A stretch of 64,000 bases of DNA from assembly GCF_000308515.1 (NCBI RefSeq), contig NZ_BAFV01000013.1, positions 62,001 through 126,000 of the forward strand. The letters run 5' to 3'. The stretch's first letter is position 1; each line of letters opens with the position of its first letter. The notes beneath the pieces were generated by a model, which saw nothing but the letters and a program-made list of their open reading frames with translations, was not told the origin of the DNA and made no database searches. The DNA is from Nocardia carnea NBRC 14403. GTDB taxonomy: Bacteria > Actinomycetota > Actinomycetes > Mycobacteriales > Mycobacteriaceae. Positions 9,217-17,929 of the stretch are shown here, one piece after another. A program made the position numbers and the translations under genes.

Positions 9217-10284
9217 TCAGGACGCGGTGGCGGGCGGCTGCCAGGCCGGGTCCCGGCCGATGAAGGCCATCAGCTTGTCCTGAGCCGAGGCGTTCTCGCC
9301 GACCGGTACGGCCGGTCCGAACTGTCCGCTCTCGCGCAGCATCCGATCCATCGGCGCCATACCCTCCAGTGCGGTACGGCAGCGCTGTTCGCCCAGGTCG
9401 GGTTCGCGGCCCAGGGCCTTGGCCAGGTCCCAGCTGTGCATCCAGATATCGGCTGTGTAGAAGGTATCGATCGCCTGGTCCACCGGCTGGTCCCCGGTGT
9501 GCGGATTGCTGTGGACCCGTCCGGCGGGGTTGTCGAGAATGCCCTGGATATCGGCGACGTGCCGTTTCCATGCCGTCACCGGGTCGGCCGCGATATCCAG
9601 GGCGGGCAGCTCGATTCCGGCGCCGCCGAGGAACCCGCGCGACCATTCGATCAGATGCCGCACGATATCGAGGGCCGTCCACTCCGGGACCGGGCTGGGA
9701 CGCGTCCACTCCTCGGCGGAGGCGGATTCGACGAGTGCGGTGAACCGGGCCGCGTCCTCGAAATGCCGGGTCGCGGGGCCTGCGACCGCGGGTGTTCCGG
9801 ACTCCGGTGCCAGCAGGTGGTCGAGTTTGTCGTAACCCTCGCGCACACCGGTCTCCATACCGCTGGCCAGCATCCCGTCGCGGGTCGCGAAATCGGCCAC
9901 TACGCTCAACGTCCGCAGCCGGGTGCGTCGCTCGCCGACCCTCTCGAAGGTCAGCGTTTCCAGCGCGACCCCGTCCGGTTCGCCGGTATAGGTGAAAGTC
10001 CACACGATCCGTTCGGCCGGCCGTACCTCGTGGAAACTGCCGTAGAAGGCGGCGATCTCCACGCCGTCGCTTTCACTGGCGAATGCCCACGCGCCGCCCG
10101 TGCGGGCGTCCCAGCGGGTGATCTTCGTGCTCAGCGAACGCGGACCGACCCACTTCGCGTAGAGGCCGGGGTCGATATGTGCCCGGAACACCTGGGCGGG
10201 CTCCGCATCGAACTCCCGGACGATCTCGATCGTGGGAACGTTCTCGTCCGCGACGATTCTGGTGTCGTACCCGGTTGTGGTCAT
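9217..10284 (-). CDS. fusion of SRPBCC (AHSA1-like) domain with TIGR03086 metal-binding domain
   Basis: Residues ~1-160 form an AHSA1-type SRPBCC domain (IEIVREFDAEPAQVFRAHIDP; YAKWVGPRSL; ESDGVEIAAFYGSFHEV). Residues ~170-355 match the TIGR03086/mycothiol-dependent DinB-like fold (FTALVESASAEEWTRPSPVPEWTALDIVRHLIEW, with IWMHSWDLAKALG later). Both domains occur as separate actinobacterial proteins; here they are one polypeptide. The ATG overlaps the ArsR stop codon by four bases, a common pairing for AHSA1 proteins, so the ArsR protein probably controls it. The ligand is unknown. Confidence 0.8.
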   Translation of the reverse strand: MTTTGYDTRIVADENVPTIEIVREFDAEPAQVFRAHIDPGLYAKWVGPRSLSTKITRWDARTGGAWAFASESDGVEIAAFYGSFHEVRPAERIVWTFTYTGEPDGVALETLTFERVGERRTRLRTLSVVADFATRDGMLASGMETGVREGYDKLDHLLAPESGTPAVAGPATRHFEDAARFTALVESASAEEWTRPSPVPEWTALDIVRHLIEWSRGFLGGAGIELPALDIAADPVTAWKRHVADIQGILDNPAGRVHSNPHTGDQPVDQAIDTFYTADIWMHSWDLAKALGREPDLGEQRCRTALEGMAPMDRMLRESGQFGPAVPVGENASAQDKLMAFIGRDPAWQPPATAS

Positions 10285-10649
10285 GATGCCTCCTTCGGCG
10301 GGAATACCTGCGGTTGTTCGTCGTCGGCCAGCTGGGCCAGCACCGCATCCAGGCGCTGGTAGCGCTGTTCCGCGGTGCGTCGATAACGCTCGATCCATTT
10401 GGTCATCAGGTCGAATATCTCGGCGTCCAGATGCACCGGCCGCCGCTGGGCGTCTCTGCTCCGGGTCACCAGCCCGGCGTCCTCGAGGACTTTCACATGT
10501 TTGGAGATCGCCTGCAGGCTCATCTCGTAGGGCTCGGCGAGTTCGCTCACCGTCGCGTCCGCCGCCGCCAGCCGGGCCACCAGTGCACGCCGGGTCGGAT
10601 CCGCCAGTGCCGCGAACACGCGGTTGAGCCGTTCCCCGGATTCATCCAT
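10281..10649 (-). CDS. ArsR-family transcriptional regulator
   Basis: A winged helix covers residues ~8-90: RVFAALADPTRRALVARLA, then the recognition helix in LQAISKHVKVLEDAGLV and the wing. No metal-binding Cys cluster is visible, which fits the ArsR proteins paired with SRPBCC genes rather than metal sensors. The ATG at 10649 has GAGGA eight bases upstream; a TTG/ATG region 33 bases further up lies inside an operator and is less likely. The gene is translationally coupled to the SRPBCC/TIGR03086 gene. Confidence 0.85.
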   Translation of the reverse strand: MDESGERLNRVFAALADPTRRALVARLAAADATVSELAEPYEMSLQAISKHVKVLEDAGLVTRSRDAQRRPVHLDAEIFDLMTKWIERYRRTAEQRYQRLDAVLAQLADDEQPQVFPPKEAS

Positions 10650-10659
10650 ACGATCGTCC

Positions 10660-10722
10660 TCAACTTTCTGGTTGATTAACAAGGTAGGGCTCTTGCGGGG
10701 ATGTAGTCAACCTTCTGGTTGA
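10660..10722. promoter_or_regulatory. two ArsR-type operators
   Basis: The 16-bp element TCAAC(T/C)TTCTGGTTGA occurs at 10660-10675 and again at 10707-10722, 47 bp apart (start to start). The outer arms TCAAC and GTTGA are inverted repeats. The first copy ends 11 bp upstream of the arsR start codon, so binding would block initiation. Autoregulation of the arsR-SRPBCC operon is inferred. Confidence 0.65.
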
Positions 10723-11134
10723 TGAAGAAGTGTGGGTATGCCCGTGATCTGTCCAGAGTTCCGGTCCGGTCGTCTCGCCGTGGTCGGCCGGATGGTTTCC
10801 GGTGTGCTCGCTCACGAAACAGAGAGGGGTGCCTCATTCGTGGAACCGGTCACAACGAGCGCATGGATCGCCGGCGTATCCCCGGCGGGCATTTTCGCCC
10901 GAATAGCGCCTATTTCAAGCTATTTCACAAGAATGTACCGGTCTATGGTCGACTACGTCGGGTAGCTATGTTACCGAAAGGTATTGTGGCACAGCTCTCT
11001 TTATCGTCCGAATGGCCCTTGACCTGCGGGTGTGGTGTTCTAAGCTGATGAAAGTCGATGGGCGGCAAGGGCTCATCGGGGATGTGGCCGGATACGGTGC
11101 CGCACCCCTGACATTCGCGCGGTAAGGCGAAACG
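10723..11134. other. intergenic stretch without a convincing gene
   Basis: Short open frames here lack good start sites and family resemblance. The stretch separates the divergent arsR operon and the membrane-protein gene at 11135 and is less GC-rich around 10900-11040. No clear hairpin or repeat was found. Confidence 0.4.
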
Positions 11135-12172
11135 GTGGACCACAGGGTCGAGACCAGAAATACGTCGGAATATTCACCACAACCCAGGACCGGAAATATC
11201 GACCGACCGGGTTCGCAATTACCATCCGATTGGAAATGCTGGTCCATTTCGGCGCTCGGCCTGCTCACTCTCATCCTGCTGTTCCAGCCCTGGCTGTCGG
11301 CTTCGGGACCCCGTGGTGACGTGCAGGCGGATGCTTTCGGCCGGCTCGACGGTTCCGTTCCCGCGCTCCGCAACGTCGGCGAACGCCTCACCGACAGCAT
11401 CGTTTCCATCAGCGGGCTGTGGGGCATCCTGGCCGCCGCGGCCGCCGTGATCACCGTGGCCGCGGCGTGGTCGTACCGGATGTTCGGTATCGGATTGCCG
11501 GCGATGGTCGGTGCCGGTGCGGCCAATGCCGTACTCGTCCCCGCGGCGCTGCTGCACCTCAACGGCAAAGCGCCGGAGCTGCACGCGATGACCGAACAGC
11601 ACGACGAACTGAAAACCGCGCTCGGCGATATCCTGGGCAAGCTCTTCGGAGGCGGCAGCGAATCCGGCCCCGATACCGCACCGGTGGCTACCGCGGTGTT
11701 GACGAATCAGGCACTCGTCTGCGGCCTGGTCGCGGTGCTCGCCGCAGTGCTCGCTCTCAGCATGCGGAAATCGATACGGGCGAGCACCGCCGCTGCCCTT
11801 GTACCGGCTGAAGTTTCCCGCCCCGGCCCTGCCGAGCTACCGGCCGACGCCCGCCTCGCGGTTTCCGAGAGCGTGACGGTCCTCGAACAGCAACTCGATA
11901 TCGCTCTGCCGTACGAGCCCCGGCTGCTCGGTGCGGCCGGGTCCGATCACGACGACCTCGGAGTCGGTAAACGCCTCCTGACCCGTGCCGAACTGCCCCG
12001 CCGGACCGACGGCCCGGCGCGCCGCGACCGGCCTACCGCCCGCCGCGTGCGGCCTCGTCCCACCAACCGGCCCGCCGCCACACCGCAGCCCGGCAGCGGG
12101 GCCGCCTCCGCGAAGCGTTCGGCCGGCAACTGTGGTTCGCCCCGATCGGGCCGGCCGCTCATCCCCGGGTGA
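11135..12172 (+). CDS. hypothetical membrane protein
   Basis: The 345-residue product has a polar N-terminus, a first membrane segment (WSISALGLLTLILLFQPWL), an extracytoplasmic loop, then segments near residues 95-115 (LWGILAAAAAVITVAAAW), 118-140 (FGIGLPAMVGAGAANAVLV) and 190-210 (LVCGLVAVLAAVLALSM). The C-terminal ~100 residues are Pro/Arg-rich and low in complexity. FQPWLSA resembles tryptophan-containing first-helix ends of other mycobacterial membrane proteins, but I cannot name a family. The start is GTG with a weak purine stretch upstream. The odd tail could reflect an old frameshift. Confidence 0.5.
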   Translation: MDHRVETRNTSEYSPQPRTGNIDRPGSQLPSDWKCWSISALGLLTLILLFQPWLSASGPRGDVQADAFGRLDGSVPALRNVGERLTDSIVSISGLWGILAAAAAVITVAAAWSYRMFGIGLPAMVGAGAANAVLVPAALLHLNGKAPELHAMTEQHDELKTALGDILGKLFGGGSESGPDTAPVATAVLTNQALVCGLVAVLAAVLALSMRKSIRASTAAALVPAEVSRPGPAELPADARLAVSESVTVLEQQLDIALPYEPRLLGAAGSDHDDLGVGKRLLTRAELPRRTDGPARRDRPTARRVRPRPTNRPAATPQPGSGAASAKRSAGNCGSPRSGRPLIPG

Positions 12173-12286
12173 ATACGGCGGGCTCGCCGACCTGCAGGTG
12201 GTGTCGGTTTCGTCCAAGACATCGGCAGCGGCACTTTCTAGGCTGAATGCAGATCGAATCCGACGCCCATGCCCTGGAGGAATTAG

Positions 12287-12862
12287 ATGACACGCGAACT
12301 GGTCTACACGGGTTTCATGTCGCTGGACGGCGTCGTGGACTCGCCCGGTGGCACAGCCGAGGGGCACCGCAGCGGCGGCTGGGTGATGGACACCGAGTTC
12401 GTGCCCGAAGCGTATTCTCTCAAAGCCGAGGAGCTGGCCGATACGACCGCGTTGCTGTTCGGCCGCCGCAGTTACGAGGCGTTCGCCCCGGTCTGGCGCG
12501 ATTCGGACGATCACGCCGCCTACAAGGATCTGCCCAAGTATGTCGTCTCCGCCGGACTGAGCGAGGACTCCCTGGTCGAGGGCTGGGGTCCGACCACGAT
12601 CCTGCGATCGGCCGACGACGTCGCGAAGCTGAAACAGGCCGACGGCGGCGCGATCTACATCCACGGCAGTGCCGAACTAGCCCGCCGCCTCGCCGACGCC
12701 GACCTGATCGACCGGTACAACCTGCTGGTGTTCCCCGTGCTCCTGGGGGCCGGGAAGAGCTTGTTCGCCCGGTCGGACCGCGATAAGCAGACGCTGCGGC
12801 TGCGGGATTCGGCGACCTACTCCAACGGAGTGACCAAACTCGTCTACGAGGTCGCACACTGA
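12287..12862 (+). CDS. dihydrofolate reductase / RibD C-terminal-domain family protein
   Basis: The 191-residue protein has the DHFR-like RibD_C fold: a first strand with FMSLDGVVDSPGG, the LLFGRRSYEAFAPVW segment near residue 60, KYVVSAGL near 90, and IYIHGSAELARRLADADLID followed by FPVLLGAGKSLFA, the usual family signatures. These NADPH-binding proteins are common in actinobacteria and mostly uncharacterised. GAGGAAT precedes the ATG. It is convergent with an AraC-type gene and overlaps its 3' end by 19 bases. Confidence 0.85.
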   Translation: MTRELVYTGFMSLDGVVDSPGGTAEGHRSGGWVMDTEFVPEAYSLKAEELADTTALLFGRRSYEAFAPVWRDSDDHAAYKDLPKYVVSAGLSEDSLVEGWGPTTILRSADDVAKLKQADGGAIYIHGSAELARRLADADLIDRYNLLVFPVLLGAGKSLFARSDRDKQTLRLRDSATYSNGVTKLVYEVAH

Positions 12863-13626
12863 CCGGGATCGAGCGCGAGCGCGCCACCGGTCCGGGTGCG
12901 CAACTCCTGAGCGGTCCGGCCGACGTACCGGCGTAGTGCGCGGGCGAGATGGGGTTCGTCGTAGTACCCGAGTTTGGCGACGACATCGCCGGGCATCTCG
13001 CCCGAGGCCAGCAGCAGCGCGGCGGTGCGGGCGCGGCCGATCTGCCGGACGGCGCCCTGGGTGAGCCCGGTCGCCGCGCGGAACCGTCGTTCGAGAGTTC
13101 GCTCGGTGACCGCCGGTGGTGAACCCGCCAGTGTCGCCGCGACCAGAGGGTCGCGGATCACGACTTCTTCGCGGACGAGCCGGTCGACGAGCGCCTCGGC
13201 ATCGTCGGCCCGCGGGGTTTCCCGGTGGGCGCCGTCGAGCCAGAAGGTCCGGCCGGTCACATCGGGCAGCGCGATCCCGCCGTCCACCAGAGCCGGCGTC
13301 GCCGTCGTACGCAGCGATGTCCCTACCGCGAATTGGATACCGACGAACTGCGCGCCTTCCGGCACGGGTGCGGTAGCCGTGCGGCTCTCCGGTCCGGTGA
13401 TCGCCGTATAGCGGCGCCCCTCCAGTTCCCAGAACACCAGGCCCCAGGTCTCGGTCGCCACCGATGTCATCTCCGAGACCTGCTCGCTCCGGCAGATCCA
13501 CACGGACTCCACCCACGGCGAATCCGATGCCCGTGTCTCGAACAGCAGTCCCATTTCTCCACTACGCTTCCGGATGCGGAAATCGTGCACGAACTGTTGT
13601 CTCATATTGCGCTCGAGTGTTACCAC
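12844..13626 (-). CDS. AraC-family transcriptional regulator
   Basis: The C-terminal ~100 residues hold the double HTH of the AraC family: ERTLERRFRAATGLTQGAVRQIGRARTA, then GDVVAKLGYYDEPHLARALRRYVGRT. The N-terminal ~150 residues resemble the sensor region of related DUF6597-type regulators (VESVWICRS, WGLVFWELEGRR). The annotated start is GTG; an ATG seven codons later (13605) is an alternative. The convergent neighbour is the RibD-like gene, so a local target is not obvious. Confidence 0.8.
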   Translation of the reverse strand: MVTLERNMRQQFVHDFRIRKRSGEMGLLFETRASDSPWVESVWICRSEQVSEMTSVATETWGLVFWELEGRRYTAITGPESRTATAPVPEGAQFVGIQFAVGTSLRTTATPALVDGGIALPDVTGRTFWLDGAHRETPRADDAEALVDRLVREEVVIRDPLVAATLAGSPPAVTERTLERRFRAATGLTQGAVRQIGRARTAALLLASGEMPGDVVAKLGYYDEPHLARALRRYVGRTAQELRTRTGGALALDPGQCATS

Positions 13627-13704
13627 CGATGTGCCCGGAAGAGACTCTGACTCGAGGCATCTCCTTTCGACCTGGTGAACACTCGGCAGGACGAAAGGAC
13701 ATCG

Positions 13705-14916
13705 GTGTCAGTAACCACCCTGCGGCGTGACCGGTCGGTCCGGCTCACCGCGGCAGCTGCGGTCCTCGTTGCGATGACGGGCTGTACTTCGGGGGAGGCG
13801 GTATCGACGAACGAATCCGGCCGGGCCTCGGCAACTTCCGCGAGTGCGCCACCGCCACCCGAACCTATGGCGGATCTGTTGCCGGGAATGCCTCCGCCGC
13901 TGCGGTTCGACGATATCTACGCGGCCAACCGGGAGCTGAGTCCGGCGGTGGCCGAGCATCGCGAACTGGTGTATGTCCCGAACAGCCGATCCCATGATGT
14001 CTCGGTGATCGACCCCGCGACCTTCCAGGTGATCGACACCTTCTCGGCCGGTGGCGTGGAACCGCAGCATGTGGTGCCGTCCTACGATCTGCAAACCCTG
14101 TATGTCACCAACGATCTGCCGATCGGCGGCGGCAGTCTGCTGCCGATCGATCCACGCACGGGTAAGCCGGGGGAAAGTTTCCCGGTGCGGGATCCGTACA
14201 ACATGTATTACACACCGGACGGCAAATATGCCCTGGTCGTCGCCGAGGCGGATAAATCGCTCGACTTATACGACCCGGTGTCCTGGGAGAAGAAGCAGGC
14301 GATCCCGGTCCCGGACTGTGCCGGGATCGATCATATGGATTTCACCGCCGACGGCCGGTTCGCCCTGGCGAGCTGCGAATTCGCCGGACGGATGTCGGTT
14401 ATCGATATCGCCGGGCGCACCCTGGTACGCACCATCGATCTGCCGCACGGACGGCACGGGATGCCGCAGGACGTCAAACTCTCCCCGGACGGCCGCACCT
14501 TCTTCGTCGCCGATATGCACGCCGGCGGTATCTACACCTTCGACGCACTGAGTTTCGACAACACCGGTTTCATCCCGACCGGGGCCGGTACGCACGGGTT
14601 GTATGTAACCCGGGATTCCAAGCAGATGCTCATCACCAACCGCGACGAAGGCAGTATCTCGGTATGGGATTTCGCCGCTGATGCTCTCGTGCACAAATGG
14701 TTCCTGCCGGGCGGTGGCAGCCCAGACATGGGTAACCTGTCAGTCGACGGCCGGACATTCTGGGTATCCGGACGCAAACACGACGAGGTCTACGCGATCG
14801 ATATCATCGATTGGAAGTTATTGGCTCGTATCCCTGTCGGCCAAGGACCGCACGGTTTGACCGTGTGGCCGCAACCAGGCCGCTACTCGACCGGGCACAC
14901 CGGGGTCATGCGATAA
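13705..14916 (+). CDS. secreted beta-propeller (YncE-like) lipoprotein
   Basis: A signal segment with MTGC near residue 27 suggests a lipoprotein, followed by a Ser/Pro-rich linker. The rest is a beta-propeller of YncE/YVTN type: repeated strands such as LVYVPNSRSHDVSVIDPATF, QTLYVTND, GKYALVVAEADKSLDLYD, MSVIDIAGRTLVRTIDLP and TFFVADMHAGGIYTFDA. Such proteins bind ligands or partners at the cell surface; some accompany cytochromes or copper enzymes, but none are adjacent. GTG at 13705 has GAAAGG six bases upstream and is preferred to the GTG at 13675. Confidence 0.75.
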   Translation: MSVTTLRRDRSVRLTAAAAVLVAMTGCTSGEAVSTNESGRASATSASAPPPPEPMADLLPGMPPPLRFDDIYAANRELSPAVAEHRELVYVPNSRSHDVSVIDPATFQVIDTFSAGGVEPQHVVPSYDLQTLYVTNDLPIGGGSLLPIDPRTGKPGESFPVRDPYNMYYTPDGKYALVVAEADKSLDLYDPVSWEKKQAIPVPDCAGIDHMDFTADGRFALASCEFAGRMSVIDIAGRTLVRTIDLPHGRHGMPQDVKLSPDGRTFFVADMHAGGIYTFDALSFDNTGFIPTGAGTHGLYVTRDSKQMLITNRDEGSISVWDFAADALVHKWFLPGGGSPDMGNLSVDGRTFWVSGRKHDEVYAIDIIDWKLLARIPVGQGPHGLTVWPQPGRYSTGHTGVMR

Positions 14917-15010
14917 CCGAAGGGGCTTGCCCGCCCCCGGGCCGAGCGAGTTGGATGGGAACGGGTCGGGAGGAATCCGCAACCGCGGAAAGATCAATGG
15001 GAGAAAAAGT

Positions 15011-15241
15011 ATGAAACGTCTTCTGTCGGGCAGCATCGCCGTCGCGGCCATCGCGATCGGCGCAGTAGCCGGTGCGGCGCAGGCAAGTGCCGGAACCGGG
15101 CTGCCGCTGCAACCGGCCACCGAGGTGACAGCCCCGTCCGCCGAATCGGTGCAGCTGCCGATCGCCCCGGGCTCCTCGGCCAACGAAGCGGCAGGGATGG
15201 CGCAGCTCGCGCAGATGTTGTCGACCATGTCCGCTGCCTGA
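15011..15241 (+). CDS. small secreted protein
   Basis: A 76-residue product: MKRLL, a hydrophobic core (IAVAAIAIGAVAGAAQASA) with a plausible AQA/ASA cleavage site, and a ~45-residue mature part rich in Ala, Pro and Ser. GGGAG lies upstream of the ATG. No family is recognised. A strong hairpin follows the gene. Confidence 0.55.
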   Translation: MKRLLSGSIAVAAIAIGAVAGAAQASAGTGLPLQPATEVTAPSAESVQLPIAPGSSANEAAGMAQLAQMLSTMSAA

Positions 15242-15260
15242 TCACAGCGGGTGAATGCTC

Positions 15261-15307
15261 TCGGCCCGGTTGCCACACACGCTTTACCTGTGCGGCAATC
15301 GGGCCGA
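15261..15307 (+). terminator. hairpin downstream of the small secreted-protein gene
   Basis: The arms 15261-15279 and 15289-15307 pair over 19 positions with two mismatches (TCGGCCCGGTTGCCACACA against its near-complement), around a nine-base loop. There is no U-run, as is common in high-GC actinobacteria. Confidence 0.6.
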
Positions 15308-15413
15308 TTGCTGAAGAGGCCCGGCAGGTGCGGAGAGCGACAGCGCACCAGGTCAGAGCACGATCTGTGTGATGTTCATTGCTACCGGGACGCCACCGGC
15401 GGACACTGGAGGA

Positions 15414-15593
15414 ATGGTTGACAGGGAGCAGCGCACACCGTTCTACGGGGTGGTACTGATTCTCGCGGCGCTGGGTGCGGCGATGGCGGTCAGCTACTAC
15501 GGGCCGACGTGGTTCCGCGTCACCGTCTACATCCTCGCGGTGATGGTTTTCCTGGTCGGCGGCGTGATGACCTTCCGGGATTACTCGCGCTGA
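15414..15593 (+). CDS. small membrane protein
   Basis: A 59-residue product with two hydrophobic stretches (GVVLILAALGAAMAVSYY and VTVYILAVMVFLVGGVMTF) and a charged C-terminus (RDYSR). GGAGG is almost adjacent to the ATG at 15414, closer than ideal; in-frame starts at 15369/15372 would add 14-15 residues. Family not recognised. Confidence 0.5.
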   Translation: MVDREQRTPFYGVVLILAALGAAMAVSYYGPTWFRVTVYILAVMVFLVGGVMTFRDYSR

Positions 15594-15647
15594 CGTCGCG
15601 AATATCGGTGATCGTCCCGGTTCCACGGGCGGCGCTCGGTCGTGGCA

Positions 15648-16934
15648 TCAGTGGGGTGCGGGGATTTCGCCCGGCCGGTACTTCGGCAGTCGTGATGCGG
15701 GCAGCGCGGCGGCGGCGCTGATACCGGCGAGGATGAGGAAACCGAGCTTCAGGGTGCGCAGCCGCTGTTCCTCGTTCAGGGTGACGGCGGCATCGACCTG
15801 TTCGGGAGTGGCGGTGGTCTGCTCGAGAAGGGTGCGCAGTTCCTCGTTGCTCACGACGTTGACGTTGTCGAGGTCCACCTGCGCGGCCAGTTCCGGCGGC
15901 AGCTCCGGGTGTTCTTCCACGGACTGGGTCACCCCGAAGCTCAGCGTGGTCACGAGCACGGCGCCCATGACGGCGGTGCCGACGGCCGAGGCGAGGTTCT
16001 GCGCGGTACCCCGCAACGATCCGACATCGCCGGCGAGTTCCTTGGGCGCGGCGGTGACCAGAACATTGAACACCAGCGTGACCAGCGCGCCCTCCCCGAT
16101 CCCGAAGACGATGAGCCCCAAGATCGTCGGAAGGGTTTCCCAGTTGTTCGTCACGGCGAAGGCGAGCCAGAGCAGCGCGACCGTCGTCAGGCCGAACGCG
16201 AAGAGGGCGATCACGCGTGGCGGGTACTGCTTGTAGAACCGGACGATCAGTGTCGCGGTCACGAAAACGGTCAGGTTGAACGGGATCATCGCCAGCGACG
16301 TATCGAACGGGCTGCGTCCCTGCACGACCTGGATGTAGGTGGGGATGGTGAAGTTCACCGCGGCTTCCATGGCCACGATGACGAACATCGCGTAGATGGC
16401 GGCACGCTCGGTGGGCCGCCCCAGCACGCCGAGATCGATCAGCGGAACCTTGCCCTGTCGCGTCCGGCGCCTGGTCCATATGACGAACAACTGGCCGAGG
16501 ATCACACCGGCCACGACCAGCACCGGCGCGGGTGAGAGTTCGAGTATCGAGAACGGCGCGGCGTCTTTCGCGAAGACGATGCCCCACGCGTTCAGGTTGT
16601 TGAAGCCCAGGGTGAGTACGACGATTGCGGATCCGATCAGCACCGAGGCGAAGATATCGATGCGGATATTCGGGTCGCCCTCATCGGTGCGGAGGCCGAA
16701 ACTCAGCGCGAAGACGGCGACCGCGATCGCCAGCGTGACACCGAAAACGGGACGCCAGCCGACCAGGGTTCCGAGCGTGCCGCCGATCAGGAATGCGCTG
16801 ACACCGGAGATGGCGCGGGCCGAACCCAGCGAGCCGACCGCTGTCGCCTGCTGATCGCCGGTGTAGTTCTCCGCGATGAGCGCCACCAGCGCCGGAACGA
16901 TGATCGCCGCGGCGGCGACGGTGTTGTCCGGCAC
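15648..16934 (-). CDS. MFS (DHA2-type) transporter lacking its N-terminal helices
   Basis: The visible protein of 428 residues starts at a point equal to TM4 of drug:H+ antiporter-2 transporters (AAAAIIVPALVALIAENYTG) and continues through the remaining membrane segments to a C-terminal helix near residue 410. A large loop near residues 340-390 is acidic and sits before the last helix. About 100 residues, including TM1-3 and the motif A loop, are missing. The GTG at 16934 has an AAGGAG site that lies within the last codons of the glutaminase gene, two bases before it, so the truncated form may still be made. Transport is doubtful. Confidence 0.65.
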   Translation of the reverse strand: MPDNTVAAAAIIVPALVALIAENYTGDQQATAVGSLGSARAISGVSAFLIGGTLGTLVGWRPVFGVTLAIAVAVFALSFGLRTDEGDPNIRIDIFASVLIGSAIVVLTLGFNNLNAWGIVFAKDAAPFSILELSPAPVLVVAGVILGQLFVIWTRRRTRQGKVPLIDLGVLGRPTERAAIYAMFVIVAMEAAVNFTIPTYIQVVQGRSPFDTSLAMIPFNLTVFVTATLIVRFYKQYPPRVIALFAFGLTTVALLWLAFAVTNNWETLPTILGLIVFGIGEGALVTLVFNVLVTAAPKELAGDVGSLRGTAQNLASAVGTAVMGAVLVTTLSFGVTQSVEEHPELPPELAAQVDLDNVNVVSNEELRTLLEQTTATPEQVDAAVTLNEEQRLRTLKLGFLILAGISAAAALPASRLPKYRPGEIPAPH

Positions 16935-16936
16935 GG

Positions 16937-17896
16937 TCAGGCTCCTTTCGCGCTGTCGGCGGCTGTGACGGGCTGGTGGACGGAGGACGCGAAGAGATTC
17001 AGGCCCAGGGCGCGCGAGAGGTAGGCGCAGGCACGTTGCCCGCGGACACTGTTTCCCGCCGCATCCAGCCGCGGTGAGAATGTGCCCAGCGCACCCTTGC
17101 CCGGCGATATCGCCACGATGCCGCCCGCGACACCGGATTTCGCCGGCAATCCGATCTCGAACAACCACTCCCCGGACCGTTCGTAGAGCCCGCACGAGGC
17201 GAGCACGGCCAGGGTGTCGCGGCATACCTCCGACGAGACCACCTGCTCCCGGGTGATCGGGTTGACGCCGCCGTCGGCCAGGGTTGCGCCCATGACCGCG
17301 AGGTCGGTAGCGGTTACGGCGAGGGCGCATTGGCGGGTGTAGATGTCCACGGTTTCCAGCGGGTCGGTGTCGAGGCGCCCGTAACTCTCCAGGAGTCGCG
17401 CTATCGCCTTGTTGCGCTGGTTGGTGAGTATTTCGGAGCGATAGACCACCCCGTCGAGTTCGAGATACCGCCCGGCGAAACGGGACAGGCCGGTGCGGAT
17501 GTTCTCCCATTGTTCCGCCGGGGTCGCGCCGGGCATCAGCGCCGTCGTCGCTATCGCGCCCGCGTTGACCATCGGATTCATCGGGCTGCCCGCATTGAGT
17601 TCGACGGCTATCACGGAATTGAACGGCAGCCCCGTATTGTTCACGCCGACACGTTCGTGAACGGCCTGGTGCCCGTACGCCTCGCAGACGAGTGCGAAGA
17701 CGAAGGCCTTCGAAATCGACTGGATCGAGAACGCGATCCCGGTGTCACCGGCCGAGTGGGTACGCCCGTTCGTCCCGGCCAGCGTCAGCCCGAACCAGTT
17801 CGGATCGGCTTCGGCCAGGATCGGGATGTAGTCGGCGACCTGCCCGTCGTGCAGGCCGGCATAGCGCCGGTGGGCTTCGGTGACGAGTTCGCCCAC
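16937..17896 (-). CDS. glsA: glutaminase (beta-lactamase-like serine type)
   Basis: The enzyme hydrolyses glutamine to glutamate and ammonia. The 319-residue protein has the catalytic Ser-x-x-Lys in FSIQSISKAF (Ser60, Lys63), then NNTGLPFNSV, GSPMNPMVNAGAI, YRSEILTNQRNKAIARLLESYG and LPAKSGVAGGIVAISPGKG, all family signatures. The GTG start at 17896 has no evident ribosome-binding site. The same frame stays open upstream (to a TAG near 18077) and reads LPTESRVGEL just across the chosen start, which looks like normal glutaminase N-terminal sequence but offers no ATG/GTG/TTG; the 5' end may be altered. The stop codon lies within the ribosome-binding region of the truncated MFS gene. Confidence 0.85.
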   Translation of the reverse strand: MGELVTEAHRRYAGLHDGQVADYIPILAEADPNWFGLTLAGTNGRTHSAGDTGIAFSIQSISKAFVFALVCEAYGHQAVHERVGVNNTGLPFNSVIAVELNAGSPMNPMVNAGAIATTALMPGATPAEQWENIRTGLSRFAGRYLELDGVVYRSEILTNQRNKAIARLLESYGRLDTDPLETVDIYTRQCALAVTATDLAVMGATLADGGVNPITREQVVSSEVCRDTLAVLASCGLYERSGEWLFEIGLPAKSGVAGGIVAISPGKGALGTFSPRLDAAGNSVRGQRACAYLSRALGLNLFASSVHQPVTAADSAKGA

Positions 17897-17929
17897 TCGG
17901 GATTCGGTGGGAAGATCGCCGGTGAACGC

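Noticed and set aside
14922..14937. Terminator after the beta-propeller gene
   Set aside because: The GGGGC/GCCCC hairpin has only five base pairs and lies too close to the next gene's leader to be called.
15648..17510. A 620-residue protein including the MFS domain
   Set aside because: The first ~190 residues are read antisense-free but out of frame through the glutaminase gene and are Arg/Pro/Gly-rich with no membrane segments; the MFS part starts at the GTG at 16934.
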